Below, piece after piece: positions 7,905-18,500 of a stretch of 64,000 bases of DNA. A program made the position numbers and the translations under genes. Numbering within the stretch: position 1 is the stretch's first letter; each line of letters starts with the position of its first letter. Source of the DNA: Clostridia bacterium (GTDB taxonomy: Bacteria; Bacillota; Clostridia; Christensenellales; CAG-138); NCBI GenBank assembly GCA_017523925.1, contig JAFWVQ010000035.1:1-64000 (forward strand), written 5' to 3'. The notes under the pieces are model-generated. The model did not search any database. It had not been told where the DNA came from and saw only the letters and a program-made list of their open reading frames with translations.

Positions 7905-9305
7905 TTACTTGACGAACAGCCTGCTCTGCTTGTAAACGTCGCCGCTGCCGAGCGTCAGCACGAGGTCGCCCTCGCGCGCGTTCTCTTTGAGATATTCGTT
8001 TATCTCCTCGAAGGTGGCGATGTACTTGGCGTTGTGCGATTCGCGGTTGATCGCATCCACCATATCCCTTGAGTGAACGCTGCCGTCGTCCGTCTCCCTG
8101 CCGGGGTAGATATCCGGCACGAGCACCTCATACGCGTCGCCGAAGCAGTTCATCTCTTTAAGAAACAGCGTCTTTGCGCGGGTGTAGCTGTTGCACTGGA
8201 ACACCACGAACACGCGCCCGCCGCGGCAGGTGCGCACGGCGCTGTCCATCGCGGCGCGGATCTCCGAGGGATGGTGCGCATAGTCATGGAAAACCTTAAC
8301 GCCGTTCCTCTCGCCGTAGAACTCGAAACGGCGCTGCACCGAATGAAACTCCGGCAGTGCGCGGGCGATATCCTCAAACTCAACGCCGTGCGAAAGCGCA
8401 ACGGTCGCGGCGGCAACTGCGTTGAGCATATTGTGCCTTCCGGGAACGTTCAGCTCGATCCTGCCGAGCTTTTCGCCGCGGCGCATAAGGTCGAATGAGG
8501 GGCAGCCGAGCTCGCTGTATTCGATATTCTCGGGGTAATAGTCGGGGGAGAACGCCTTGTCAAGCCCGTAGGTGATCGTGCGCATGGAGCCGAACTCCGC
8601 GATGAGCGCGCGCACGTGCTCGTCGTCGCTGCAGCCGATAAGCAATCCGTTTTCGGGCATGAGCCTGATGAATTTGCGGAAGGCGTTCACGATATTATCG
8701 AAGGTTTTGAAATAGTCAAGATGGTCGTTGTCGATATTGTTGATCAGCACCACCGTGGGATGCAGCGTCAAAAAGCTCTCAACGTATTCGCAGGCCTCGG
8801 TGATGAAAAGCTCGTCCGACCCGATGCGGATGCCGCCGCCGAGAAAATCCACCATGCCGCCCACGTGCACAGTGGCATTTGAAGCCGCGATCTCGGAGAT
8901 CAGCGCCAGCATGGAGGTGATGGTGGTCTTGCCGTGGCAGCCCGCGATGCCGATTACCTCGGCGTATTTCTCGCTGATGAGGCCAAGCGCCTCGCTGCGC
9001 TCGATCTCGGGTATGCCAAGCTCGCGCGCGTGCACGCGCTCGGGGTTATCCGCGGGGATGGCGGCCGAATAGACGACCGTGCCGCAGCCCTCAACGTTCT
9101 TTGCGTCGTGCCCGATGAAAACGGGAACGCCGAGCTCCGTCAGCCTCTCGGTGAAGGGGGAGGTGCTGCGGTCCGAGCCCTGCACCTCATAGCCGCGCTC
9201 GCGCAGTATCTGAGCAAGCCCGTTCATCGAGCAGCCGCCGATGCCGATAAAATGCACCTTGCCGGTGATGGTTTTTTTCGTTTCCTTGTTTGCGGAATTA
9301 GTCAT
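7905..9305 (-). CDS. murC: UDP-N-acetylmuramate--L-alanine ligase
   Basis: This 466-residue Mur ligase adds L-Ala to UDP-MurNAc, the first peptide-forming step of peptidoglycan synthesis in the cytosol. It shows the UDP-binding GIGGCSMNGLA motif (about residue 20), the ATP P-loop GCHGKTTITS (about 123), the central-domain NIDNDHLDYF block and the C-terminal DYAHHPSEI motif typical of MurC. The start at 9305 has AAGGGG upstream and avoids a 27-residue unrelated extension. It stands alone between the regulator and metG rather than inside the dcw cluster. It has its own promoter, divergent from that of metG. Confidence 0.95.
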   Translation of the reverse strand: MTNSANKETKKTITGKVHFIGIGGCSMNGLAQILRERGYEVQGSDRSTSPFTERLTELGVPVFIGHDAKNVEGCGTVVYSAAIPADNPERVHARELGIPEIERSEALGLISEKYAEVIGIAGCHGKTTITSMLALISEIAASNATVHVGGMVDFLGGGIRIGSDELFITEACEYVESFLTLHPTVVLINNIDNDHLDYFKTFDNIVNAFRKFIRLMPENGLLIGCSDDEHVRALIAEFGSMRTITYGLDKAFSPDYYPENIEYSELGCPSFDLMRRGEKLGRIELNVPGRHNMLNAVAAATVALSHGVEFEDIARALPEFHSVQRRFEFYGERNGVKVFHDYAHHPSEIRAAMDSAVRTCRGGRVFVVFQCNSYTRAKTLFLKEMNCFGDAYEVLVPDIYPGRETDDGSVHSRDMVDAINRESHNAKYIATFEEINEYLKENAREGDLVLTLGSGDVYKQSRLFVK

Positions 9306-9389
9306 GCTGACCCCTTTTTGCCTCCGTGCGGAAGCGGAATAGAATATTGAAGCGCCTCGGAATGCCCGGGGCGCACTTTCCAACACTTT

Positions 9390-9418
9390 ATTATACTCCT
9401 TTTAGCGCTTTTTGGCAA
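9390..9418 (-). promoter_or_regulatory. Promoter of murC
   Basis: On the minus strand TTGCCA (9413-9418), a 17-bp spacer and TATAAT (9390-9395) give eleven of twelve consensus bases. It lies about 85 bp upstream of the murC start. Confidence 0.8.
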
Positions 9419-9455
9419 CTTTTTCACGAAAAAGGTTTCTTCGCCGGGTTAATGC

Positions 9456-9484
9456 TTGACAATTTCGCGCAATAGTAATAAAAT
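9456..9484 (+). promoter_or_regulatory. Promoter of metG
   Basis: TTGACA (9456-9461), a 17-bp spacer and TAAAAT (9479-9484). A second -10-like TATAAT occurs at 9492-9497 without a good -35 box. The T-box leader starts just downstream. Confidence 0.82.
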
Positions 9485-9507
9485 ATCGTGGTATAATTCA
9501 ATACGGG

Positions 9508-9776
9508 CTGTGAAGGAAAGAGTAGGGCTCTTCCACCGCGAGGGAGATTCGATCGAAAGCTCCCGCAAGAGATACGCCGGTCGGTGCAAGGCGAAGCGGA
9601 AAGGGCTTGAACATGGCTCCCGAGCCCCCGGGGTGAACTGCTTCCGCTTCAGCCTCGGCGTGTGCGCACGTTACAGCGCTCAATGAAGCCCGCGTTTTTC
9701 GCGGGGAAATAGGGTGGTACCGCGTTTTGTTAAAGCGCCCCTGTGTCCGTTCGGATGCGGGGGCTGTTTCTTTCTT
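9508..9776 (+). promoter_or_regulatory. T-box riboswitch (methionine) upstream of metG
   Basis: The T-box GGGTGGTACCGCG is at 9712-9724, followed by a terminator stem (about 9735-9765) and a T-rich tract. Stem I shows AAGAGATACGCCGG then GGTGCAAGGCG (about 9567-9595). The specifier context GAAC-ATG-G places Met codon ATG at 9613-9615. Uncharged tRNA-Met is therefore the expected ligand. The 5' boundary is approximate. Confidence 0.92.
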
Positions 9777-9777
9777 T

Positions 9778-9842
9778 AGTGAATAGTGAATAATGAATAG
9801 TGAATAGTGGAGGTTGAAATCCCAAGGGGATTTCTTCATAAT
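9778..9842 (+). repeat. Dispersed TGAATAG repeat plus short hairpin, copy 2
   Basis: Four tandem TGAATAG-type units are followed by an 8-bp hairpin (GAAATCCC at 9816-9823, GGGATTTC at 9827-9834). It is closely similar to 2899-2970 in sequence and in position after a T-box terminator. Confidence 0.75.
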
Positions 9843-9933
9843 TGATTCTTCATTCGCTGCTCGCAGGCGCCGAATCAGCCGCCCAAGCCGAAAAAAGAAA
9901 ATACTTGCATAGGCAAAGGAAAAGGTAAAGAAA

Positions 9934-11949
9934 ATGGAAAACAAGAAAGCACCGTATTACGTAACCACGCCCATCTACTACCCGAGCGCGAATCTGCATA
10001 TCGGGCACACCTACTGCACCGTCAATTCCGATGCGCTTGCGCGTTACAAGCGTCTGACCGGCCACGAGGTCTATTTCCTCACCGGTGCGGACGAGCACGG
10101 CCAGAAGATCGAGCGCAAGGCCGAGGAAGCGGGCGTAACGCCGCAACAGTTCGTGGACGATATCGTCAAGGGCTTCCATTCCCTTTGGGAGCTGATGGAC
10201 ATTTCGCACGACGGCTTCGTTCGCACCACGGACGACTATCATATCGCCTGCGTGCAGAAGGTTTTTAAAAAGCTCTACGAAAAGGGCGATATCTATAAGA
10301 GCAGCTATAAGGGAATGTACTGCACCCCCTGCGAAAGCTTCTGGACGGATACCCAGCTAAAGGAATCCGGCGGCGTTTGCCCGGACTGCGGCAGGCCCGT
10401 TGAGGAGGTGCAGGAGGAGAGCTACTTCCTGAACGTTTCTAAGTACGCGCCACGCCTCATAGAATACATAAACGAGCACCCCGACTTCATCCAGCCCCCC
10501 TCGAGGGCGAAGGAGATGCTCAATAACTTCCTGCTTCCCGGTCTTGAGGATCTTTGCGTATCCAGAAGCACCTTCAAATGGGGCGTTCCCGTCGATTTCG
10601 ACGAGAAGCACGTAATCTACGTTTGGTTCGATGCAGTTCTCAACTATCTCTCCAAGCTCGGCTATCTCTCCGATAACGACGAGCTGTACAGAAAGTTCTG
10701 GCCTGCAAGCGTGCATATCGTGGGCAAGGAGATAATCAGATTCCATACCATCGTTTGGCCCATCATGCTGATGGCGCTGGATATCCCGCTTCCCAAGCAG
10801 GTCTACGGCCACGGCTGGCTCGTGCTGGACGGCAAGAGGATGGCCAAATCCTTCGGCAACGTGGTCGATCCCGTTAAGCTCGTGGAGCGCTACGGCGTGG
10901 ATGCTATCCGCTATTTCCTGCTCTCCGAATTCCAGTTCGGAACGGACGGCAATTTCAACAACGAGATACTTATCACCCGCATAAACAGCGACCTTGCAAA
11001 CGACCTCGGCAACCTGCTTTCGCGCACCGTTGCGATGATCGAAAAATACTTCGGCGGCGAAGTACCCGAAGCCAAGGTCTATGTTCCCGAGGAGGACGAC
11101 ACGATCCTGCCCGCTGCCAAGGCGCTTGCGGGGAAGGTCGAGGACGCGATGAACGCCGTTCATCCGAACGAGGCGCTCGGCGAGATATTCAAGCTGATCA
11201 GGCTCTGCAATAAGTACATCGACATCACCGCGCCCTGGGTGCTCGCAAAGGACGAGGCCAATAAGGATCGCCTCGGCACCGTGCTCTACAACCTCGCCGA
11301 GTGCATGAGGATAGTTGGCGTGGCTCTCCGGCCCTTCCTGACGCGCACCTCACCGAAGATCTTCGCTCAGCTCGGCATCACGGATGAGCGTTTGACGAGC
11401 TTCGACTCTATCACCGAGTTCGGACTTCTGCCCGCCGGCACCAAGGTCGTCAAGGGCGATGCGCTGTTCCCGCGCATAGATATAAAGAAGGAGCTCGAAT
11501 ATCTCGAAGCCCTGCTGCCCAAGGCAGAGGAAAAAGCGGAGGAAAAGGCGGAACCCAAGGCGGAAAAGCCCGAAGCCAAACCCGCCCCCGTGCAGGCGGA
11601 GCAAGCGGAGGAAAAGCTGCCCGAGATCGGCTACGATGATTTTGCAAAGCTCGATCTGCGCCTTGCGAAGGTCGTTGCCTGCGAGGAAGTGCCGAAGTCA
11701 AAAAAGCTTCTCAAATTCACCCTTGATCTCGGCGGCGAACAGCGCACCGTGCTTTCAGGCATAAAGAATTGGTTTGGAACGGACGATTTGATCGGCAAAA
11801 CCGTTGTCGTGGTCGCAAACCTCGCGCCCAAGGTGATGGCGGGCATCGAGAGCCACGGCATGATCCTCTGCGCCAGCGACGCGGGGGACGTGCATCTTTC
11901 CCCACTCACCACCATGAGCGAGATGCAGAGCGGCCTCAAGGTCCGCTGA
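9934..11949 (+). CDS. metG: Methionyl-tRNA synthetase with C-terminal tRNA-binding domain
   Basis: This 671-residue class I enzyme charges tRNA-Met, including the initiator. It has HIGH as LHIGH (about residue 22), a zinc knuckle with CxxC pairs (CTPC about 130; CPDC about 149), and a KMSKS variant RMAKS (about 305). The anticodon-binding helical domain runs to about 520. A charged linker rich in Ala, Glu, Lys and Pro (about 525-560) leads into an EMAP/Trbp111-type OB fold (about 565-671), which aids tRNA binding and dimerisation. The ribosome-binding sequence is purine-rich AAAGGAAAAGG. It is controlled by the methionine T-box and followed by an intrinsic terminator. Confidence 0.96.
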   Translation: MENKKAPYYVTTPIYYPSANLHIGHTYCTVNSDALARYKRLTGHEVYFLTGADEHGQKIERKAEEAGVTPQQFVDDIVKGFHSLWELMDISHDGFVRTTDDYHIACVQKVFKKLYEKGDIYKSSYKGMYCTPCESFWTDTQLKESGGVCPDCGRPVEEVQEESYFLNVSKYAPRLIEYINEHPDFIQPPSRAKEMLNNFLLPGLEDLCVSRSTFKWGVPVDFDEKHVIYVWFDAVLNYLSKLGYLSDNDELYRKFWPASVHIVGKEIIRFHTIVWPIMLMALDIPLPKQVYGHGWLVLDGKRMAKSFGNVVDPVKLVERYGVDAIRYFLLSEFQFGTDGNFNNEILITRINSDLANDLGNLLSRTVAMIEKYFGGEVPEAKVYVPEEDDTILPAAKALAGKVEDAMNAVHPNEALGEIFKLIRLCNKYIDITAPWVLAKDEANKDRLGTVLYNLAECMRIVGVALRPFLTRTSPKIFAQLGITDERLTSFDSITEFGLLPAGTKVVKGDALFPRIDIKKELEYLEALLPKAEEKAEEKAEPKAEKPEAKPAPVQAEQAEEKLPEIGYDDFAKLDLRLAKVVACEEVPKSKKLLKFTLDLGGEQRTVLSGIKNWFGTDDLIGKTVVVVANLAPKVMAGIESHGMILCASDAGDVHLSPLTTMSEMQSGLKVR

Positions 11950-11988
11950 TCGCGCTTCGATAGGTATCACACATCCTTCATACCGCAT

Positions 11989-12017
11989 AAGGCCGCCCCG
12001 CTTCGGGCGGTCTTTCT
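11989..12017 (+). terminator. Intrinsic terminator of metG
   Basis: An eight-pair stem (11991-11998 with 12005-12012, one G-U pair) closes a 6-nt loop and is followed by TCTTTCTTT. Confidence 0.8.
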
Positions 12018-12277
12018 TTGCGCCTGCTCCCTTGCACCGCATGCCTTCGCGCCGGTCCGTCAAGCCCGCTCGGGGAAGTTTGCAATGGATAACTTTTCGC
12101 CGCTCAAACTGCCGAAAATCGTCAATTTTGCGCCTTGGCGCATAACGCGGGCCGAAAACTCGGCTCGGCGGGGGAAAGGGGGTCGATTTTCGCATCTGAA
12201 ATGTCATATTAGAGGGTTGTCAAACGCATATTATTTGTGAATGGCGAAATGTAACATTGCAATTTTTGCATGAAATT
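12018..12277. other. Gene-free stretch upstream of the giant surface protein
   Basis: No credible gene is seen. The first 190 bp are GC-rich without clear structure. From about 12205 the DNA becomes markedly AT-rich. A short dyad TGCAA-TTT-TTGCA lies at about 12257-12269, just before the paired TTTGCT/AGCAAA dyads. Confidence 0.6.
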
Positions 12278-12316
12278 TTTGCTTCTGCAGCAAAGGCATT
12301 TTGCTAAATCAGCAAA
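12278..12316. promoter_or_regulatory. Two identical dyads, putative paired operator
   Basis: TTTGCT-N5-AGCAAA occurs twice, at 12278-12294 and 12300-12316, with centres 22 bp apart (about two helical turns). Both lie 66-104 bp upstream of the -35 box for the giant adhesin. Identical half-sites with different central bases suggest binding of a dimeric regulator, unnamed here. Confidence 0.55.
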
Positions 12317-12381
12317 ATTTTGTTGCGCATTCTGGATATTACGAAATTAAAAATATATTATTTGAAACGCCTCAAAAAGCA

Positions 12382-12409
12382 TTGACTTTTGTTAGATAAT
12401 GATTAAAAT
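12382..12409 (+). promoter_or_regulatory. Promoter of the giant surface-protein gene
   Basis: TTGACT (12382-12387), a 16-bp spacer and TAAAAT (12404-12409). The next 115 nt form a leader that can fold, ending in TGGAGGT before the start codon. Confidence 0.7.
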
Positions 12410-12428
12410 ATGCAGTGTTAAAGGTATG

Positions 12429-12495
12429 CACGGCAGGGCGGTTCCATGCCGTGTGTCACAGACCGCGACAAACGGGATAGCGACCCGCTGCCGTG
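12429..12495 (+). ncRNA. Candidate structured 5' leader, three-way junction with alternative pairing
   Basis: An outer 8-bp stem CACGGCAG (12429-12436) with CTGCCGTG (12488-12495) encloses two hairpins: GCGGTT (12438-12443) with GACCGC (12461-12466), and CGGG (12473-12476) with CCCG (12484-12487). The 5' strand of the outer stem can instead pair with TGCCGTG at 12447-12453, so two mutually exclusive folds exist. It does not match a riboswitch consensus I recognise; in particular the conserved GEMM (cyclic-di-GMP) core is absent. A regulatory role is inferred. Confidence 0.45.
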
Positions 12496-12524
12496 GTTAA
12501 ATCTATTTTTATGGAGGTTATCTT

Positions 12525-15500
12525 ATGAACAAGAACTCGCTCATCACCAAAGCCATCGCCGGCTTCCTCGCCGTGCTCATGGTTTTTGGCACCCTCGTCT
12601 CCCTTCGCGGCTTCAGCGTTGCTAAGGCCGAGATCGTAAACGAGGAGCCCGCGAAGTCCGAGCCCACCAAGTCAGGAGACGGCATCGGTCATCGCGTCAT
12701 CACCCAGCAGGTAAGTTTCAGCGAATGGAAGCTCAAGGATCGTCCGGGCAACCAGGGCGCCGAATTCTATTCCGACGGCGCTTCGAGCAATACCTACATC
12801 GGTCTGTGGTATGATGGCGTTGAAGCCAGCTCCGCGATCCCCGCAAGGTCTAAAACCACCAGGGTATGGCTTGCTCAGAATCAGTACAAGAACCCCGGCG
12901 CATTCCAGGGCATAACAGGCGGTAAAATCGTTGAGTACTGCGAACCGGAAGGCGAAAGCTTCTTCGTGACCGATGAAAGCAATTTCCGCGGCTTCATTTA
13001 CCAGGAAAACTACGGCCCCAACAAGAACTGGTGGCTGGATACCGGCACCTATTTCCCCGCCGGCAGCAGTCCGTGGAACTTCATTGAGAAGGTCATCTAC
13101 GTCGGCACCAAGAGCAGCGACGTGAATGGCCCCTACCAGGCGATCGTCAAATACTTCAAGGATACCATCTACCCCAAGATGATGGCCGAGTACTCCTGGA
13201 CCCGCAGCAGCGGCAGCTCCAACGGCTGCGCCATCCAGGTGAACGTTTCCAGCCCCTATTCCAATGAGAACATCGTAGAGTACATCGGCGTAAAGCAGGT
13301 TATAACCCACAAAGAGAGCTACGGCCACTGGTACGAGGCCGTTTGGAACGACGACAAGCAGAACCCCTCCACCCGTGACATGGAGCTCTTCGAGGATTAT
13401 CTGCTTCCCGCGCTGGTTCAGTGCGCCATCTATGCGATCACCTGCGGCGACACCAACGTTTCCGTTGGAGGAGTCAACTTGCCCACCCAGCGCGAGATGA
13501 GCGAGCAGGTCGAGTACACCGGCAATACCGTTGCCCGCCGCGAGATCACCCGTGTAAAGATGTACAACGGCAGCACCTCAGCCTCCGGCTATGGCAGCGG
13601 CAGCTATGTTCGCATGATCGTTGACAAGATCCTGAGCATCGCAAAGGGCGTCGAAACCGTTCCCAATGCAAACAAGATCTCCTACTCCATGCCCGTTCAT
13701 GAGGTAGGCCGAAACAACCCCGCCGGCAGCGATATCGTCGGTCCCAACGGCGAGAAATACGGCTACAAGGGCGTTTTCAAGGTTCAGGCCCCCGCAGTAA
13801 CCCCGATAAAGGTCACCTTCCAGGGCGAGTTCTACGAGGGCGTCGGCACCGACGGTTCCCTTACCGGCCGCACCTACGCGCCCCATCAGATTTCGGGCGC
13901 AGCCCTTGAGAACTTCCTCAAGGTCACCCTTAACAACGGCGACTCCACCGTCGGCACCACTCCCCTCGGCGAGAGCGACAACACCCCCTGGCGCACCGAG
14001 TGGCAAAACCAGACCAGGGGCGGCGATTACTCCATCGGCGTAAGTGACCTTAACGATGAGTGGGTCTACCTCCCCGGCAAGACCACCACCGAGACCGATG
14101 CAAACGGCAACGTTACCATCACCGGCCGCTTCCTCTATAACCGCACCGAGGTCGGCATCCGCAAGAACTGGAAGAACAATATCACCGGCTCCACCACCGT
14201 TCCCACCGATGCGGAAGCGACCTTCAGGCTCAAGCAGAACGGCAATGACTACGGCGATGTCGTTACCCTTAATAAGGATAAGACGGCGCACACCTGGCCC
14301 AAGCTGCCCAAGTACATCCTCGGCGGCGACGGCATCACCAACCTCAGCGGCATCCAGTGGGAGTCGGACAAAATCACCCCCAAGACCTACGCCTACACCG
14401 TGGTCGAGACCGGCGCAACCAATGGCTGGAATAAGGACACTAACCCCATCGCGGATGCTAACGGCGTTCTCGTCTTCACCAACACCAAGAACAACGAGTT
14501 TATCGATATCACCGTTAACAAGGTCTGGAAGGACATGAACGGCAACCCCGTTTCTGCCCCGTCAGGCGTCACCGTAAAGGCCGACCTCTATCAGAACGGC
14601 GCTAAGATGGGCAGACCCACCAAGGACCTCAACCAGAGCACCAACTGGACCGGCACCTGGGTAAATCTTCCCAAGTACGATAACAACGGTAATCTCTATC
14701 AGTACACCGTTAAGGAATCCAACGTTCCCAACGGCTGGGCGAGCACCGTTACCAACAGCGGCCTTAATTACACCATCACCAACACCAAGACCAACGAGGA
14801 GTTCGATATCACCATCACCAAGAACTGGGTCGGCGGCACTCCCGATGCCGGCACCAACGTACAGGTCGATCTGTATCAGAACGGCGTTAAGATGGGCCGT
14901 CCCACCAAGGATCTCAACGAGGGCAACCGCTGGACCGGCACCTGGATCAAGCTTCCCAAGTACGATGCAAACGGCAACCTGTATCAGTACAGCGTTAAGG
15001 AGCTTAACGTTCCCGCCGGCTGGACTTCGATCGCTCCCGCGCCGCAGTCCTTCACCGACAGCAACCTTTCGCTCACCCTGACCAACACCAAGAAGAAGAT
15101 CAATGTTACCTTCGTTCAGGAGTGGTACACCGGCGTTGACGAAAACGGCAACCTCACCGGCAAGACCACCACTCCCGATAACTACATCGGCGGCACCAAC
15201 ACCTACCCCAGCAGACCCGCTTGGGTGCAGCTCTACAAGGACGGCCAGCCCGTTGGCGAACCCATCCGCGCTTGGAGAGAGAACGACTGGAGCGTGACAT
15301 ACGGGGAGCCCCTTGACGCCGGCACCTACACCGCGCAGTACGCCTCTCCCGGCACTGACCACGACAGCAGGTATCATCCCGAGCAGTATGGTTGGCTCGA
15401 GCTTCCGAGCTACACCGAGATCACCGTTGACAACGAAGGCAACGTGACCATCACCTTCAAGGCGCTTGCCGACGTCGTTGACAGGACCGTTGATAAGTCC

Positions 15501-18500
15501 TGGGCGGACGAGAACAAGCCCAATGGCCTTACCTATACCGCAACCTCCGCAACCGTGGAGCTCAGGAAGAACGGCACCGCAGTTGAGAGCGTTGAGCTCA
15601 ACGCGGGCAATAACTGGACCAAGACCTGGACCAAGCTGCCCAAGTACTATGTAAACGACAACGGCGTTGCAGCCGAGGCCGATTACGAGATCGTTGAGAC
15701 CGCATTTGCGGTGGACGGCGAGACCGTTACCGAAGGCTTCTCCACCGAGTATGCTCTTAACGCCAGCACCAACAAAACCACCATCACCAACACCAAGGAG
15801 CAGGAATTCGTTGACGTAAGCTTCGTTAAGACTTGGATCGACAAGCTCGGCATTATCGGCCACGTCGATGATCCGAATGTCGAACATGAGAACGATGAAT
15901 TTGCCGAGGCTGATCACCTCTGGGACGACACCCTCAACGCTATTCCTTCCAGTATCACGCTTCAGCTCTACGTAAACGGCCAGCCCTACGGCGACCCCGT
16001 TATCAAGAACAAGGGCGCACACAACTGGGCGAACCACACCTTCCCCAACCTGCCCAAGTACGACAGCGAGGGCAACGTCATCGCTTGGGATATCGTTGAG
16101 ACCTTCGATAACCCCTCATGGGCCGAGGATATCTCCGGCCACAGCCGCAGCGTTGACGAGAACGGCAACGTGACCGTTAAGCGTTACAACAGGCAGAACT
16201 ACTCCCGTCTCGTTATCACCAAGACCTGGGATATTAACGGCGAACAAGTTGTGCCCGAGCAGGATTCCGTAACCTTCACCGTCTATCAGTATAGAGAAGA
16301 TGGCGACCATAAGAAAGTAAACACCTACACGCTCGAGAAGAGTGAGAACTGGACCCTCGTCATCAAGAGCTTCAATCCCAGGGAAGAGCTTCCCTTCCTC
16401 GATTCCGAGGGCAATATGCTCAGGTACTTCGCTCTCGAGGGCAGCTACGATGAGACCGTTTGGGCAAACAACGGCGATGAAGACGGCCGCATCTGGGTCG
16501 AGTTCGACCGCGACTACAAGATCGAAAACGGCAAGAAGGACGGCGCACTCGTTCTCCGCGCCGAGAACAGCAACCACCGCTCCTACTCCCTCGATAAGAC
16601 CGCAAAGCTGACCGCGGACGGCACCTACACCGCCACCCTGACCGCTCAGTACAACGGTTCCACCCCGAAGGACGATCCCGATACCTTCGTATCCGATACC
16701 CTCGGCTTCGACTTCCACGTTGATCCCGCAACCTACTCCGGAGATAATGTGAAGCCCTACATCGAGAGGTACAATGACGACGGCACCTACACCCGCCTGA
16801 CCCTCGACGACGACGACATCACCGACGAAGAGCGCGCTATGATCAACGCTCTCACCGTTGCCGTAGATACCTATGACCGCGGCGAAACCGTCTACACCGG
16901 CCCCCTTGCCGGCGTGAACGATACCTGGGGTCTCAAGGTGAACGTCACCGGCTTCGATCTTGAGAAGAACGGCTGCTATGTTGACGGCAGCGGCAAAGCC
17001 CACGGCTACAGGCTCGTGGTCGAAATCGAGAAGCTCCTCGCCAATGGCGACGCGGTCGGTAACGGCCTGCCCATCGGCGACAGGATCACCCCCTACGGCG
17101 AAGAGGAGCGCGGCGTCTGCGGTATCTACAAGACCAACGAAAACAACGCTCCCATGGTAGGCAAGCTCCGCACCAACGACACCGTGACCGAGCAGAAGCT
17201 CATATTCCCCAAGCCCACCGTCCAGATCCGCGAGATCCAGCAGGTTTATGACTTCGGTCTCCGCCAGAGGAACGACGATCTGCTCGACTTCTTCGGTCAC
17301 GGCACCGAGTACAGCTTGGGCATGGGCGATATCTCCCACGTTCTTGCGCTGGACTTCATGTACAGGGAGCAGAACGCATACCACTACACCTATCCCTATA
17401 ACGGTGCAGAAGGCAGGAATGCCGCTATGGACCGCATTACCTACACCAACGAATCCATCGCGAACGAAGAGTTCGAGGTTGGTCTCGTTACCTACTTCAA
17501 CGGCGAAGGCACTCCCAAAGATTCCCGTTGGACCCCCATCGACGAGGACGGGGACGGCAATGTCGACAAGTACGAGTGGACGAATCCCACCGGCCACCCC
17601 GAGGTCGACAAGCACGCCTGCTTCGGTTACTTCGAGCCCAAGGAGATCTCCGTTCGTGAGTTCACCCTCGCGGCGCTGATCGAGATCTCGGAAGGCAGCT
17701 ACGCATGGTGCAAGCTGATCTTCGTTCCCGCAACCAACGTCTACTACGAGGCTGAGGACTTCCTCAAGTTCGCAGATGGCAATGGCAGCACCGCTGAGCT
17801 TGGCCAGTGGTCCGCCGACGGCGACGCCAACTACAACGTGGAAGACCGCTATCAGCACCATTCCACCGGCGACCTGCAGCACGTCTACGGCTATGACGAT
17901 GCTTACGACAACGGTCACACCGGCACCCAGCTCGACGGCCACACCGCCTACGATGCCTATGGCTACTCCAACGGCAGTGCGATGCAGGTCACTCTGGATA
18001 AGGATTACTACGATAAGGTAGTTGCCAAGGAAAAGAGCTGGCCTACCGCCGAGTTCACCTTCACCGGCGAAGCCTTCGAGCTCTTCTCCAAGACCACAGC
18101 GACCAGCGGCTTCTTCGCGGTCCAGGTCTACGACATGAGCAACAACCTCGTTCAGACCAACCTTGTTGACACCCGCTACTTCGGTGCTCACGGCAGTGAC
18201 GGCGACCAGTTGGTCGATCAGAACGACGCAACCGGTAATCTCTACCAGATCCCCGTAATGCGCGTTGAAATGCCTGCGAAGGGCACCTATAAGGTTCGCA
18301 TCTCCGCTTGCTACCTGCCCTTCTTCGTACCCCTCCAGCCCACCAAGGGCGGCATCACCATCCCCGGTCTCGAAGGCGTATTCACCCTTGAGTATGCTGC
18401 CGAGAGCGATCCCGAGTTCATCCCCGCTGCCACCAAGGCCGAGTACAGCTACCCCGCGATGACGATGACTCTTGACGCTGTCCGTGTTTATCACCCCGCG

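Noticed and set aside
12429-12495. Cyclic-di-GMP (GEMM) riboswitch upstream of the adhesin
   Set aside because: The overall fold is suggestive, but the conserved core sequences of GEMM-I and the pseudoknot of GEMM-II are not present.
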